A DNA stretch of 55,957 bases from Dentipellis sp. KUC8613 (lineage: Eukaryota; Basidiomycota; Agaricomycetes; Russulales; Hericiaceae), in contig NSJX01000102.1 in NCBI GenBank assembly GCA_002286715.1, positions 1-55,957 on the forward strand. The letters run 5' to 3'. Shown here in pieces: positions 11,680 through 21,862 of the stretch. Numbering within the stretch: the stretch's first letter is position 1; every line of letters begins with the position of its first letter. The notes beneath the pieces are model-generated. The model did not search any database, had not been told where the DNA came from, and worked only from the letters and a program-made list of their open reading frames with translations. Both the position numbers and the translations under genes were made by a program.

Positions 11680-12069
11680 GATGATCCTGAGCATGATATG
11701 GGCTAAGGGTGAGTTGTTGGTGTTTCATGTCGCATGTTGCATCACGTTGACTGGGATCGTTGTTATCCAGACCCGGATGATACCATGTGTGTTACTTTTT
11801 TGTACTACTAGGTTGTTATGAAGATCCCGCGCATATTCTGAGCGTCGTGGTTTATGCAGGGGGTCACAGCGTCGTTCATGGACTCCTTAATTGTGAAGCT
11901 TGCGCTAGTGGCTTCGGCTATCGTGTCGCATGCCACATCAAACGAGGCAAATAGCACGACGTGCGAGACGGAGCGTACGGCAACAAGTTTCAAGTTTTGG
12001 AAGAGAGCAGTGGTCGTTAGAAACAGACAATACAGCGCTACCAGGTAGGTCATACCGTATCGAGCCAGA
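11680..12069. other. Convergent 3' intergenic region
   Basis: About 390 bases between the stop codons of F-box gene 1 (+) and rhomboid gene A (-). I see nothing beyond presumed 3' untranslated sequence. Confidence 0.5.
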
Positions 12070-13866
12070 TCAAGACTCGCCCGGATTCGTGAAATCCTCC
12101 AACATCTTCTTAGCGCTTGACTCGTTCTCTCCCGGCTTTTCTCCCCACACATGTCTCCTCGTCCACTCCCACAACTGCGCGCCGCCCACCCAATACAGCA
12201 ATCCAAACATGGCGCCTCCCAGGTGCGTATAATGTTCGAATATCCTAACAAAACGCAGGAGCAGCAGTCAGTACTGTGAACGCAATCCACCGGGTAATGG
12301 TGATCCGGTGAAGAGGATAGCAAGGGCGGGAAAATGAATGCTCACCTCCACCCTCGCAGCGCGCCTATAATGTCGAACAATACGACCCCGCCCATGACAT
12401 ATGCGAAGGGGATGCTAGGTGAAGTCTGTGGAGGATACATTGGGGCTTCCGGGAACATGCACGCTGCTATCGTGAGACTGGCGTAGATCGCGCCCATGGG
12501 GCCAGAGAAGCGCGGGAACGAGGTCTGCGGAGTGCCGGCACCGGTACCGGTGCGCGACTTTGACGTGTTCTGCGCGAGCTGCTTCACCATGCGTGGGTAG
12601 AGGACGCGCGCTGCGGTGAGGTGGAAGAACAGGGAGGAGAACAGGTTCGCTGAAGGTTACAAGGTACAAAAGCACAGCTGTGTTTGAGTACTAAATGCTG
12701 TGATTCCAGGAAAAGCAGGCGTACCAGAGATGAAAAACGCGAGAGCGTGGTACATGGACCTCCCTTCGTGAAGATGGCCGCGCTGATCTTGCTCTTTCTC
12801 CATCCACATTGATACCACTCGCACTATAGTGAATCCAGCATGTCATAACAGAAGGTCAGCCATGAGATGGGTTGACGCACGTGGAGTGAACAGGAGTAGG
12901 GTACACATGCCAATGTCTAGAAGCGTCCTCTGACTATCGTTCCCTAGCCTCAGTCAACCCAACCCATGCCACAAGCACGAATTGACACGTACCTGAACAT
13001 ACTGGTCAACATTGTGTGCACCTTCCCACTAAGCGGATCGTGCGTAAAATGCGCGCGCATGAACGGCCGCAGACGTGGCACCTTCCATGCGAGCCAGATG
13101 GCCACGTTCATGCCCCCAATCAGGATTGCCGCCTGTGCGCCATCCGAGCCAAGTCGCAGCTCACGGGACTTGAGTGTCATGTGAGCAAACATGTCCTGCA
13201 GGACTCCCGGGGAAGAGGAGAACGCATCCAGGATGGGCTGTGCCATTCTTTCCAGGTCCTGTCATCATGACCAAATTATATGGGTCCTCACATACGACAC
13301 CAGATTAACGTACGAAAGCCTGTTGCAGATGGGCGACTCTCCGCAGATTTGACCACAGCATCTGCATTTCCTCGTTCTTCGCCTCCTTTAGCAACTCCAA
13401 AGCTTGGGGTTCTGCTTGCAGCCTCTCCGTCTTACGCGTTGTGCTGTTGGTCCTGCTCGCTGCTGCATAATACACGATGCCGAACATCGCGAGTGCAGCC
13501 TTCAAACATCGTGCAACATGGGTCACAGATCAAAAAAAAAACTGGAGGTTACAAGAAGTCAAGACGTACGCCGATGTGCCACCCTATTCCCGGGCGTGGG
13601 GAGAAGCGAATCGGACGGAGATGACTGGTCCGTTGTTGCACGGATAGCTGGGAAAAGAATGTTTTCATCGACGAACTCTTGGAACCTTGCAAGCCTAGGA
13701 CCTGCGAGAGCCATCCGGATTTGAGTCGACGCTGAGAGTGCGGAATAAACGAGAGGGACCGTGCAGCTGCGCAAGTGCGAGTCTGAGGAAACTGTTGAGT
13801 GCATCTCGCCCAGCAAGAGCCTGAGACCACGCCGGGTCGGGGACAGGCGCTGGCCAGCCGGAACAT
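12070..13866 (-). CDS. Rhomboid gene A: PARL/Pcp1-type mitochondrial pseudoprotease (GxSG Ser replaced by Met)
   Basis: Seven exons (13866-13570, 13499-13314, 13258-12993, 12933-12881, 12823-12725, 12649-12346, 12244-12070) give 459 residues. The Arg-rich N-terminus without acids (MFRLASACPRPG...) resembles a mitochondrial presequence. A lone hydrophobic segment in exon 2 (AALAMFGIVYYAAA) precedes the rhomboid core, as in PARL. Core marks are the LAWKVPRLRPFMRAHF entry, the FSGPMGAIYAS helix and FEHYTHLGGAMFG. The catalytic His (about H409) is kept, but the nucleophile Ser of GxSG is Met (about M352), so proteolysis is not expected. The C-terminal RRHVWGEKPGENE is shared with genes B and C. 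Yeast Pcp1/Rbd1 processes Mgm1 and Ccp1; a regulatory or decoy role for A is inference. Confidence 0.88.
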
Positions 13867-13929
13867 GGCTTGCTGAACCTGTGCCGGGGCCTGGAGAGTA
13901 GGGGTCTACCTGAGTCCATTGGGGTTGAA

Positions 13930-14009
13930 GATTATAACGTCTACGAAACTGAACGCCTGCGCATCCAACAGTGTGCTCTTGAAGTTGCCGATGAGACGCG
14001 TGCGTGCAG
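13930..14009 (-). promoter_or_regulatory. Conserved upstream block of rhomboid gene A
   Basis: Read on the minus strand, this block matches the sequences upstream of genes B and C. A cacgcacgcgtc core is followed by ctcatcggcaacttc, then after a gap gcgcaggcgttcag and cgtagacgttataat. It ends 64 bases before the ATG. The TATAAT-like end could be a core promoter or the block could lie in the 5' leader. Conservation between paralogues is what I see; function is inferred. Confidence 0.5.
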
Positions 14010-14810
14010 TGTGCCGGCAGATGTGATCTTTACACGTATTGATGCGAATGGCCTGTCTGCAGGACTATACTATCAGTGGACACCACTTCGTTAGGGACCC
14101 GGTGTTCGTTAATCGCCTGTAGCACTTCTGCCCCCTATGTAATTGCTTCTATAACTACATCATAAATAGTGATAATTCTGTATCTACAGGCTCGTGAAAT
14201 CGGCGGTGCAAAAGCTCCAATGGATGTAGAGATATTTAAATATAAGTGCTCAAATGTTTGTCATCTTCTGACATTTTGGCCTCGCTTTCTCGCAATTGCA
14301 AACCGATCGCACTCAAGCTTCACTCAAATGTTCCTTCAGATGTGAAACATAGGTGACATATTTCTCCGAGGCAAACCGTCCCTGCACTCGTATGTCAGTC
14401 AAGTACGGAGCAAAAAGCGTGACACTGAGGGGTGTTCAGCCACATCGGAGTGTGAATGACAAGGGCGGCATTCCGGCAAACGTAAATCCTGAGCCCCATC
14501 TTGGGCGCTCATCGTTGCGGACTTCAGTTCGGCATGCTTCGGCAGCGTGACATTCCGTGACAATCCCGCGGAGAAACTGACGAACACTGGTACCCTCTCT
14601 TGAATCCTCTATTGCGAAGCGTACAATTCACATTTCAGCGTCAAAGCACCTGGAAGTGTTAGCTGGGAAGGTATACTATCTACGTGTCTTGGTTTGAAAA
14701 GACAGCACTGATTACTTGTCTCGCTATGATTTTTTTTACTCGAGAATTAACGAAGTGGTGTCCACTGATAGTAACTGGATAACCCTAGAGAATTGCCTTT
14801 CGGGTCGCGC

Positions 14811-14855
14811 GTTGGATGGGGCGGCATGTGTGGGGAGAGAAGCCTGCGGAGTTCG
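14811..14855 (+). pseudogene. Relic of a rhomboid last exon
   Basis: The + strand reads W-M-G-R-H-V-W-G-E-K-P-A-E-F. It corresponds to the W-(E/D)-W-T-R-R-H-V-W-G-E-K-P-G-E-N-E tail of rhomboid genes A, B and C. No splice site, stop or flanking rhomboid sequence is recognisable. This looks like the remaining scrap of a fourth copy or of a partial duplication. Confidence 0.45.
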
Positions 14856-15450
14856 TGCATTGCGCGCACAAACAGTCGATGATCAGCGTTTTGGATGCGC
14901 TTTCTTGGGCAAACAAAATCCAGATACAGTCAGGAAAGTAGGTGTATCCACGTTCTTCGCTTTTTATTGCTCTATACAGTATGTGCCCGGTATATAGTCT
15001 GCCACCGCTCTGCGTCCCTGCTTTCTTTTTGCATATCATCGCCGCTCTGGATACCATCGTTTTATTTCAGCCTGTTCCTTCCTGCTATCTCTACACTTGA
15101 CATATCATAGCATCACTCCTCACTTTGTCGTTTTTCTGCAAGTATCGCTGGTGCGTCGCCTGAGAGAGGTCGAGTCGCTGAATCGCACGAGCTTGCGGCG
15201 GGCCGGTGCCCCGGACACTCGGGTTCTTCCGCCGTGACCCTCCTGCCAGTTCGTCGCTAGACATTTGGATTCAGACGGTCCTGTTGAGCTCTCGTGTCGA
15301 TAGCACAAGACGACTGCCATCATCTCGCAGATGCCAAGGTGACTACGCTTTCGACAAGCTAATCATACCAGAGGTAGCCGTGAGTACTGCCGCACCAACG
15401 CGTGTCGTTAACGCAAAGTATTTGAATAGACTCATCGGCGCCTCAGGCTG

Positions 15451-15545
15451 GCACGCACGCGTCTGCTCGGCAACTTCGAATCCTCCGTCAACGCTGCTCA
15501 TGCCGCCCCGAACGCGCAAGCGTTCAGCATCGTAGACGCTATAAT
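15451..15545 (+). promoter_or_regulatory. Conserved upstream block of rhomboid gene B
   Basis: Same block as upstream of A and C: gcacgcacgcgtctgctcgg, then gcgcaagcgttcagc and cgtagacgctataat, ending 54 bases before the ATG. It may be a shared core promoter or a conserved 5' leader. Confidence 0.5.
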
Positions 15546-15598
15546 GTCCAAGACCGTCATGTACTCGGGTGCTAGATACTCACTCTCCAGCGCAGGCC

Positions 15599-17474
15599 AT
15601 GTTCTGGCTTGCCAGCGCCCGTCTCCAACGCGGTGCGGTCTCGAACTCCCGCTGGGGGAGAGGCATCCATTTTCTCTCTAAGACTGGCGGGTGTGCTACT
15701 GCACCAGCCTTTTCGCCTACCACGCATCGACTCGGCTCCGGACGGCTCTCGCAGGTCCCAGGGTCCCGGTGTCACGTTTCCCAGAACACAACCAACAGAC
15801 CGGCAACGAAATCATTTCATTCTCAGTCGACCATGGAACAACGGACAGGCCATCCCCGCCTCACTCCAAACACCCAACGCCCAGTAATTAGGTGGCACAT
15901 AGCCGTAAGTCGCAATTCCTCCCAGCCCCTGTTGCTGATCGCCGGAACCGCACTCTCTGAATACGATCCATGATCCATAAGGCTGCATTTGCCGTATCTA
16001 GCCTCGCGTATTATGCTGCTGCGGCCAGGACGAACAGCACAACGTGCGAGACGGAGCAGCTTCAAGTGGAGCCGACGTTGATAGACGTGGTCAGTCGAAG
16101 GGAGCACAAGCAGTACCTTACGCTATGGTCCGATGTACGAAAGGTGGCTGAGCTGCAGCTAGATATGGTACGTTCCTTTGGTGTCAAATAGGGCCCATTC
16201 GCACCATCGGATAATGACGAGCCGTATGGTTCCCACAGAAATTGGATAGGATTGGTCAATCTATCTTGGCCGTCCTTTCCTCTGCCCCACAAGGCTTGCA
16301 GGACGCATGCGCCTTCGTAATGCGTCAATACCGCGATCCACCCTTCCTAGGCTCGGATGGTTGGCGGGCGGCAATGCTGATTACGGGCGTCAACATAGCT
16401 GTCTGGCTAGCATGGAAGGTGCCGCGCCTGCAGCCGTTCATGCGCACGCACTTTAGGCATGATCCATTGAGTGGAAAGGTATATACGATGTTGACGAGCG
16501 TCTTCAGGTGCGTGTTGATTTGTTCGTAGTGTGGGTTGGGTTGACCGAGTCTTGAAACAAATGTTGCGCGACCGTGGTATGCACACCGTTATCCCGGATT
16601 CATAGTCACGAGACGCTCTTGAATCTTGGCGGCACTACTATATTACTCGCAGCAGGCACCTGTGAGTCGTTTCTTCGTGTGGAAAGCCTCTGGTGCTGAT
16701 GCGCAGAACTATCTCAGCGCACGTGGTGTCAGTGTGGATGGACCAGGAACAGCAGCAGCCTGGCCATCTCAACGAAGGAAGGTCAATATACCACTTCCTC
16801 GCGTTCTTCGTCTCCGGTGAGGCTACCTCCTTCGCGCGCCCGTTAATGGCATGGTAACATGCTCACGCACACTTGCCTTCATAGCGAGCATGTTCTCCTC
16901 CCTGTTCTCCCACGTCTTCGCTGCGCGAATTCTCTACCCGCGTATGATGAAGCAGCTCGCGCAGGATGCACCAAAACCCAGCACCTCTCTGCTCCCCCGC
17001 ATGGGCACCCCAGCGCCTCCTAGCCTCACGCGGATCTCCATCCCGCCTTCCTCTGGCTCCTCGGGCGCGGTCTTTGCCGGATTCACGATCTTCGCGCTCT
17101 CGTTCCCTGACGTCCCGATCTCTCTGAATTACCTCCCTGCGCCCAACATTCCCCTCGCGTACGGCATGGGCGGATTCATACTATTTGACTGCATCGGTGC
17201 GTTGCGCGGGTGGAGGTGAGCTTTTCCTACTCTTTGTTTTCCTCCGCCACATTGCCGAAAGAGTTGCATTGACGATGACTGACTGCGTGTTTCGTTGTGT
17301 GTATCTTCCAGGCTGTTCGACCATTCTACGCACCTAGGGGGTGTGATGTTTGGCGTCTTCTACTGGATGGGCGGTGCACAGTTGTGGGATTGGACGAGGA
17401 GGCATGTGTGGGGGGAGAAGCCGGGGGAGAACGAGCGTAGTGCGGAGAGTGTGTGCAGATCCTTCAGGCTGTGA
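15599..17474 (+). CDS. Rhomboid gene B: PARL/Pcp1-type mitochondrial intramembrane serine protease
   Basis: Seven exons (15599-15904, 15982-16167, 16239-16507, 16606-16661, 16718-16816, 16885-17215, 17312-17474) give 469 residues with the same intron phases as A and C. The N-terminus (MFWLASARLQRGAVSNSRWG) is Arg-rich and acid-free, suiting mitochondrial import. The protein should sit in the inner membrane as one leader helix plus a six-helix rhomboid core. The catalytic dyad is present: Ser in SGSSGAVFAG (about S365) and His in FDHSTHLGGVMFG (about H423). It is the only one of the three with both residues, so it is the likely functional Pcp1/PARL orthologue. In yeast that enzyme cleaves the dynamin-like Mgm1 and cytochrome c peroxidase; substrates here are inferred. 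Confidence 0.9.
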
Positions 17475-17732
17475 TGGGTTGATAAAAAAAGGGAGACAGG
17501 ATACACGACAATATGACTTATTTCACTGGCATGTCGAACGAACGCTGCGACTTATAACATGCGCTTCACGTCGGTGTATGGAGGGGAATGCGTGGTAAGA
17601 ACTACCATTGCTATAAACGATTGCTATAAGCAAAACCGAGAGATTGAACTCAAGTGCCTGGAAAGGCACCTCTTTAGGGTTATCCTGGTATGGTCCCACC
17701 ACCATTCGCGCCGCCAACACATGCGCTTGCCA

Positions 17733-17830
17733 GCGCGCACGCGTCCGCTCGGCAGCTGGAATACACCCTCCGCCGATGTTGCCAGTGCCGCCTCGGAGAC
17801 GCAAGCCTTCATCTTCGGAGATAATATAAT
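17733..17830 (+). promoter_or_regulatory. Conserved upstream block of rhomboid gene C
   Basis: gcgcgcacgcgtccgctcgg, then cggagacgcaagccttca and cggagataatataat. It parallels the blocks of A and B and ends 74 bases before the ATG. The spacing within the block is kept more closely between B and C than between either and A. Confidence 0.48.
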
Positions 17831-17904
17831 TGCTCAACCGCCGTGGGCCTAGGTAAAAACCCGTACTTTCCTTCACAGGTTTCCACTAGTAGGCTCAACA
17901 GGCC

Positions 17905-19759
17905 ATGTCATGGCTTGCCAGCGTCCGTCTCCGACCTGGTGTGCTCTCAGGATCTTGCCGGGCGAGATGCACGCAGCAATTCCCTCGCAGTAATGGAACT
18001 GGTGCTGCTGCACGAGCATTCTCTGAATCTTCTACCTTGCGCTTGCAGAGACCCAGATTGGCATGGCTCTCGCGGGTCCCAGGCTTGCGATTCTCGAAGC
18101 ACGCACTTGACAAGCTGTCCAGAAAAGCATTCTCTTCTCAGCTGTCCGTCGCGCGACAGACGGGCCATCCTCGCTCGACCGAAGATACCCAGCGCCCAGC
18201 GATCGGGTGGCCCATAGCCGTACGTTCTCACCCCTTCCAGCTGCATGTCTGTGTCGCATTATAACCCATGACACTTATGTATATGAAGGCCACACTCGCC
18301 GTCTCCGGCCTTGCATACTACACCGCTGCAAGCAGGACGAACAGCACAACGCGCGACGCGGAGCGGCTTCAAGCAGGCCCGGAGTTGGCAGAGTGGACCA
18401 GTCGGCCGGAGAACAGGGAGTTTCAGGGGGTGTGGTCGAATGTGCGTATGGTAGAGCAGATGCAGCTGGATCTGGTACGTCCCCACCTCCCTACTGTGCC
18501 GATGCAGCAGCGGTATCTTTGGTGAGAATCGTCTCCTGACGGCATCTGGCTCTCGCAGAAACTAGAAAAGCTCACCCAGCCCATCCGAAACGCCCTCTCC
18601 TCTGCACCACAAAGCCTACAAGACGCCTACGCCTCTATGGTTCGTGTGTACCGCGAGCAGCGATTCGGCTTGGACGGCTTGCGCGCGGCGCTGCTCATCA
18701 CGGGTGTGAATGTCACCGTCTGGTTCGCGTGGAAGGTGCCGCGCCTGCGGCCGTTTATGCGCGCTCATTTTAGGCATGATCCACTGAACGGGAAGGTGTA
18801 TACGATGGTGACGAGTGTGTTTAGGTGCGTGGTGGTTTGGGTTTGTATGGGTTGGGTTGACTGAGTTTTGTTGGATAGCAATGAGACGCTCTTGGACCTG
18901 GCTGGTACTACGCTCGTGCTCACCGTAGGCATCTGTACGTCTTTTAATTGATCTGCATGGCCAGCATCCGTTCCCAACGCGATAAAACGATACGCTTCCA
19001 GCGAGGGCGGTGTCGTTGTGGATGGACCAGCAGCAGCAGCAGCCTGGCCACCTCCGCGAAGGGCGGTCTATATACCACTTCCTCGCATTCTTCGTCTCCG
19101 GTGCGCACCTTAACTTCGCATTGCCGTGAACCTGGTGACATACTTAAACTCACCTGTCATATCTCCCCAGCGAGCATGTTCTCCTCCCTCTTCTTCCACA
19201 TTGCCTCCGCGCGCATGCTCTACCCGCGCCTTGTGAAACAGCTCGCGTCCAAATTCAGCACCTCGTCCCCTCGAATTGTAGGCGCTGGGATCCCGCGGGT
19301 TTCGGTGCCATATTTCTCTGGCTCCATGGGCGTGGTGTTCGCCAGCTGCACGATAATGGCGCTCGAGTGCCTCCTCGACACGCCGATCTCGGTCGAGCTC
19401 CCCTTCCTCCCTGCGCTCAATTTCATCCCCGCGTATGGAGTGGGCGGGGTCGTGTTGTTTGATTGTATTGCTGCGCTGCACGGGTGGAGGTGGGTCTTTT
19501 GCTCCCATTGACATTCGTTCCATTTTCCTCTGTATCATTCGGAGGAAGTGCAGAGATGCTGATTATTGTGGGCTGTGTTGTCAGGATGTTTGACCATTAC
19601 ACGCACCTCGGTGGCGTGCTATTTGGTGTGGTTTATTGGATGGCCGGCGCGAGGTTTTGGGAATGGACGAGGCGGCATGTTTGGGGGGAGAAGCCGGGGG
19701 AGAACGAACGTGATGTTTCGAGTGTGTTTAGGTCTTTCAAGAGTAAGGACGTGTCTTGA
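17905..19759 (+). CDS. Rhomboid gene C: PARL/Pcp1-type mitochondrial pseudoprotease (GxSG Ser replaced by Met)
   Basis: Seven exons (17905-18219, 18289-18474, 18559-18824, 18879-18934, 19002-19100, 19171-19489, 19585-19759) give 471 residues. The presequence (MSWLASVRLRPGVLSGSCRA) is close to that of A; ARCTQQFP is identical in both. The core carries FAWKVPRLRPFMRAHFRHD, FSGSMGVVFAS and FDHYTHLGGVLFG. As in A, the nucleophile position is Met (about M360) while the His (about H421) is kept. A five-Gln run (DQQQQQPG) lies in exon 5. A and C share Met plus FSG-x-MG-x-x-(Y/F)AS against SSGSSGAVFAG in B, so the Ser loss probably predates the A/C split. The gene is undamaged, arguing for selection on a non-proteolytic function. 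Confidence 0.88.
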
Positions 19760-20048
19760 AGATGTACATGTCTAGTCCTTGCATATGTACCTATCGCTCG
19801 CTGCTCTCCCTCGTTTGTTGTGTCTGGATATGGTTAGACCAGAGCAGCATACAGCCCCGAAAGCTCTTCAACCCGTTCGGCATACGGACGGCAGCTTTTA
19901 GTGCTTTTCAGCGCATACAGGTCTTCACACCATCCAAGCTCTGCGACTATCAAGTGCTTTAATTCATCTAGTAGCAGAGTACAGTCTTCGTATACTTCCC
20001 AAACGTACAACAAACGACACTTCGCGCTTCGTAGGTTATTTATTTAAT
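19760..20048. other. Convergent 3' intergenic region
   Basis: About 290 bases between the stops of rhomboid gene C (+) and malate dehydrogenase (-). I see nothing beyond presumed 3' untranslated sequence. Confidence 0.5.
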
Positions 20049-21595
20049 TTAGAGCTTGGGCGCCTTGATGAAGTTGACACCCTGGGATCCACATATCAAC
20101 AACTGTGAAAAGCATCTACCAGCAGGATAAAGGCGTACCTTCTCGATGTTGCCAGCGAGCTCGGGGACGGCAGCCTGGATGAGCTTCTGCTCGTACTCGG
20201 TGATCTTACCGAGGGGGTGGATCTTCGCAACACCCTCAGGCTACATCACACCATTATCATCAGTAAACACAACAAGAAGCCAAAGGGACACCAGACGCAC
20301 CCCGATCTCGACATTGCTCGAGAAGAACTCGAGGTCCTGGCCGATCTCCTTCTTGAGCGCGTCGCCGCCGGACGCGTCTGCGGAGAGGTGCACGTAGCTC
20401 GGCGCGACGATGCCCTTCTCGCCCGCGAGCGCCTTGAGGATCTTCGTCGCGAAATCGGCGCCCGCGTACGCCATCGAGAGCGTCGCGGAGCCCGTGCCTG
20501 CCTTCGCCTGCACGACCTCGTCGCCGCCGAATTGGATCCGGTTCGTCAGCTTGTCGAGGTCGGCGGATGCGAAGGACGCGGGGAGGGGAGCGGAGGACTG
20601 CGAGAGGAGGGGGACGATCTGAGGAGAGGAGCATTAGGGTGGGGTGCAGTCGGAGTTAGGGCGGGTGGACGCACGGTGACACCACTGTGGCCGCCGACGA
20701 CGGGGACGACGACGGAGGGCGCCTTGGAGAGGTCGCCGAGGATCTCGGCGACGAAGGTGGATGCGCGGACGACATCGAGCGTGGTGACACCGAACAGCCT
20801 GGATGAATCAATGACAGACGCTCAGAATGAATGGTGCGATTTAGAGCGGTAGGCGCCGTACTTCTTGGGGTCGAAGACGTTGTGCTTCTTCAGGACCTCC
20901 GCGACGATCGGCACGGTCGAGTTGACGGGGTTCGAGATGACGAGGATGAACGCCTTGGGCGCCGTCGTCGCGATGCCGGTCGCCAAGTCGCGGACGATGC
21001 CAGCGTTGATCTTACATACGCCCGAATAAGAATCGGACTTACGCGCAGGGGGTGGGGACTAGGGAATGTACGCACCTTGAAGAGGTCATCTCTTGTGACA
21101 TCAAAAACGTGTTAGGCGCGATTGGCTCGGGATCAGTACGCGATCAATGGTCTCACCTCGTCATCTTGGGTGGCATAGTGTATCAGCATCACATCTCCGA
21201 GTAATGCACAGGATGAAGGTATACTTACGCCGGGCTTGCGGGGGACACCAGCGGGGATGACGACGAGGTCAGCACCGGTGAGGGCCTTCTTGAGGCCGTC
21301 ATCGGGGGGGAGGTAGCCCTCGACCTTGGCCGGGGTCGAGATGTGCGAGAGATCCGCGGCAACACCGGGGGTGTTCACGATATCGAACAGACCGAGCTAC
21401 ACAAACATCTTCTAGCCACCGAAATCAACTTACGCGCGACATATCAGCTCACCTCAGTAACGAGAGGGTTCGCCTTGAGCAGGAGAGCCAACGGCTGGCC
21501 AATACCACCTAATCGCGTCGAATCAGTCGCGAATGCGCGATCTCGATCGTGGGTCGTGCTCTACCTGCGGCACCGAGAACGACAGCCTTGGGCAT
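20049..21595 (-). CDS. NAD-dependent malate dehydrogenase, probably cytosolic
   Basis: Interconverts malate and oxaloacetate with NAD. Ten exons (21595-21565, 21508-21453, 21396-21229, 21164-21157, 21091-21076, 21010-20862, 20798-20675, 20618-20301, 20240-20139, 20081-20049) give 334 residues, normal for the family. Visible marks are the nucleotide-binding loop [17 protein letters not shown], the NAD-selecting Asp in LGLFDIV, the mobile substrate loop [25 protein letters not shown] and the catalytic His in GGHSGVT (about H180). The protein starts at the Rossmann fold without a presequence, so the malate-shuttle or cytosolic form is more likely than the mitochondrial one. Exons 4 and 5 are micro-exons of 8 and 16 nt that together encode the loop MTRDDLFK. 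The start is 267 bases from the divergent PPR gene. Confidence 0.95.
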
Positions 21596-21862
21596 TATGA
21601 GAGATGAAGAGTGTTCTGGTCTGGGGGTGAGTAGAGGGAGTCGGGGAGAACGGAAGAACGTACGAGGAGGAGGAGGAGGGTTATATAGAGGATGGAGAAC
21701 CGGAGCTGTCCTCCGTCGGCGTTCCCCGCGTCTCCTATGTATCACGTGCGCACGCGTCAAGGCGTGACGCCGCATTTTCCGCTTGTTTTCGTTCGTTCAG
21801 CTCGCCGGAACCATTCTCTTCGTCTCGACCACATCGTTCTCGTCGGCGTCGACGACAACAAA

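Larger units (their letters stand above)
13867..15598. other. Divergent intergenic region between rhomboid genes A and B
   Basis: Apart from the two conserved upstream blocks and a short relic of a rhomboid 3' exon near 14811-14855, I see no gene in these 1.7 kb. The many short frames here have no family resemblance. Confidence 0.5.
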
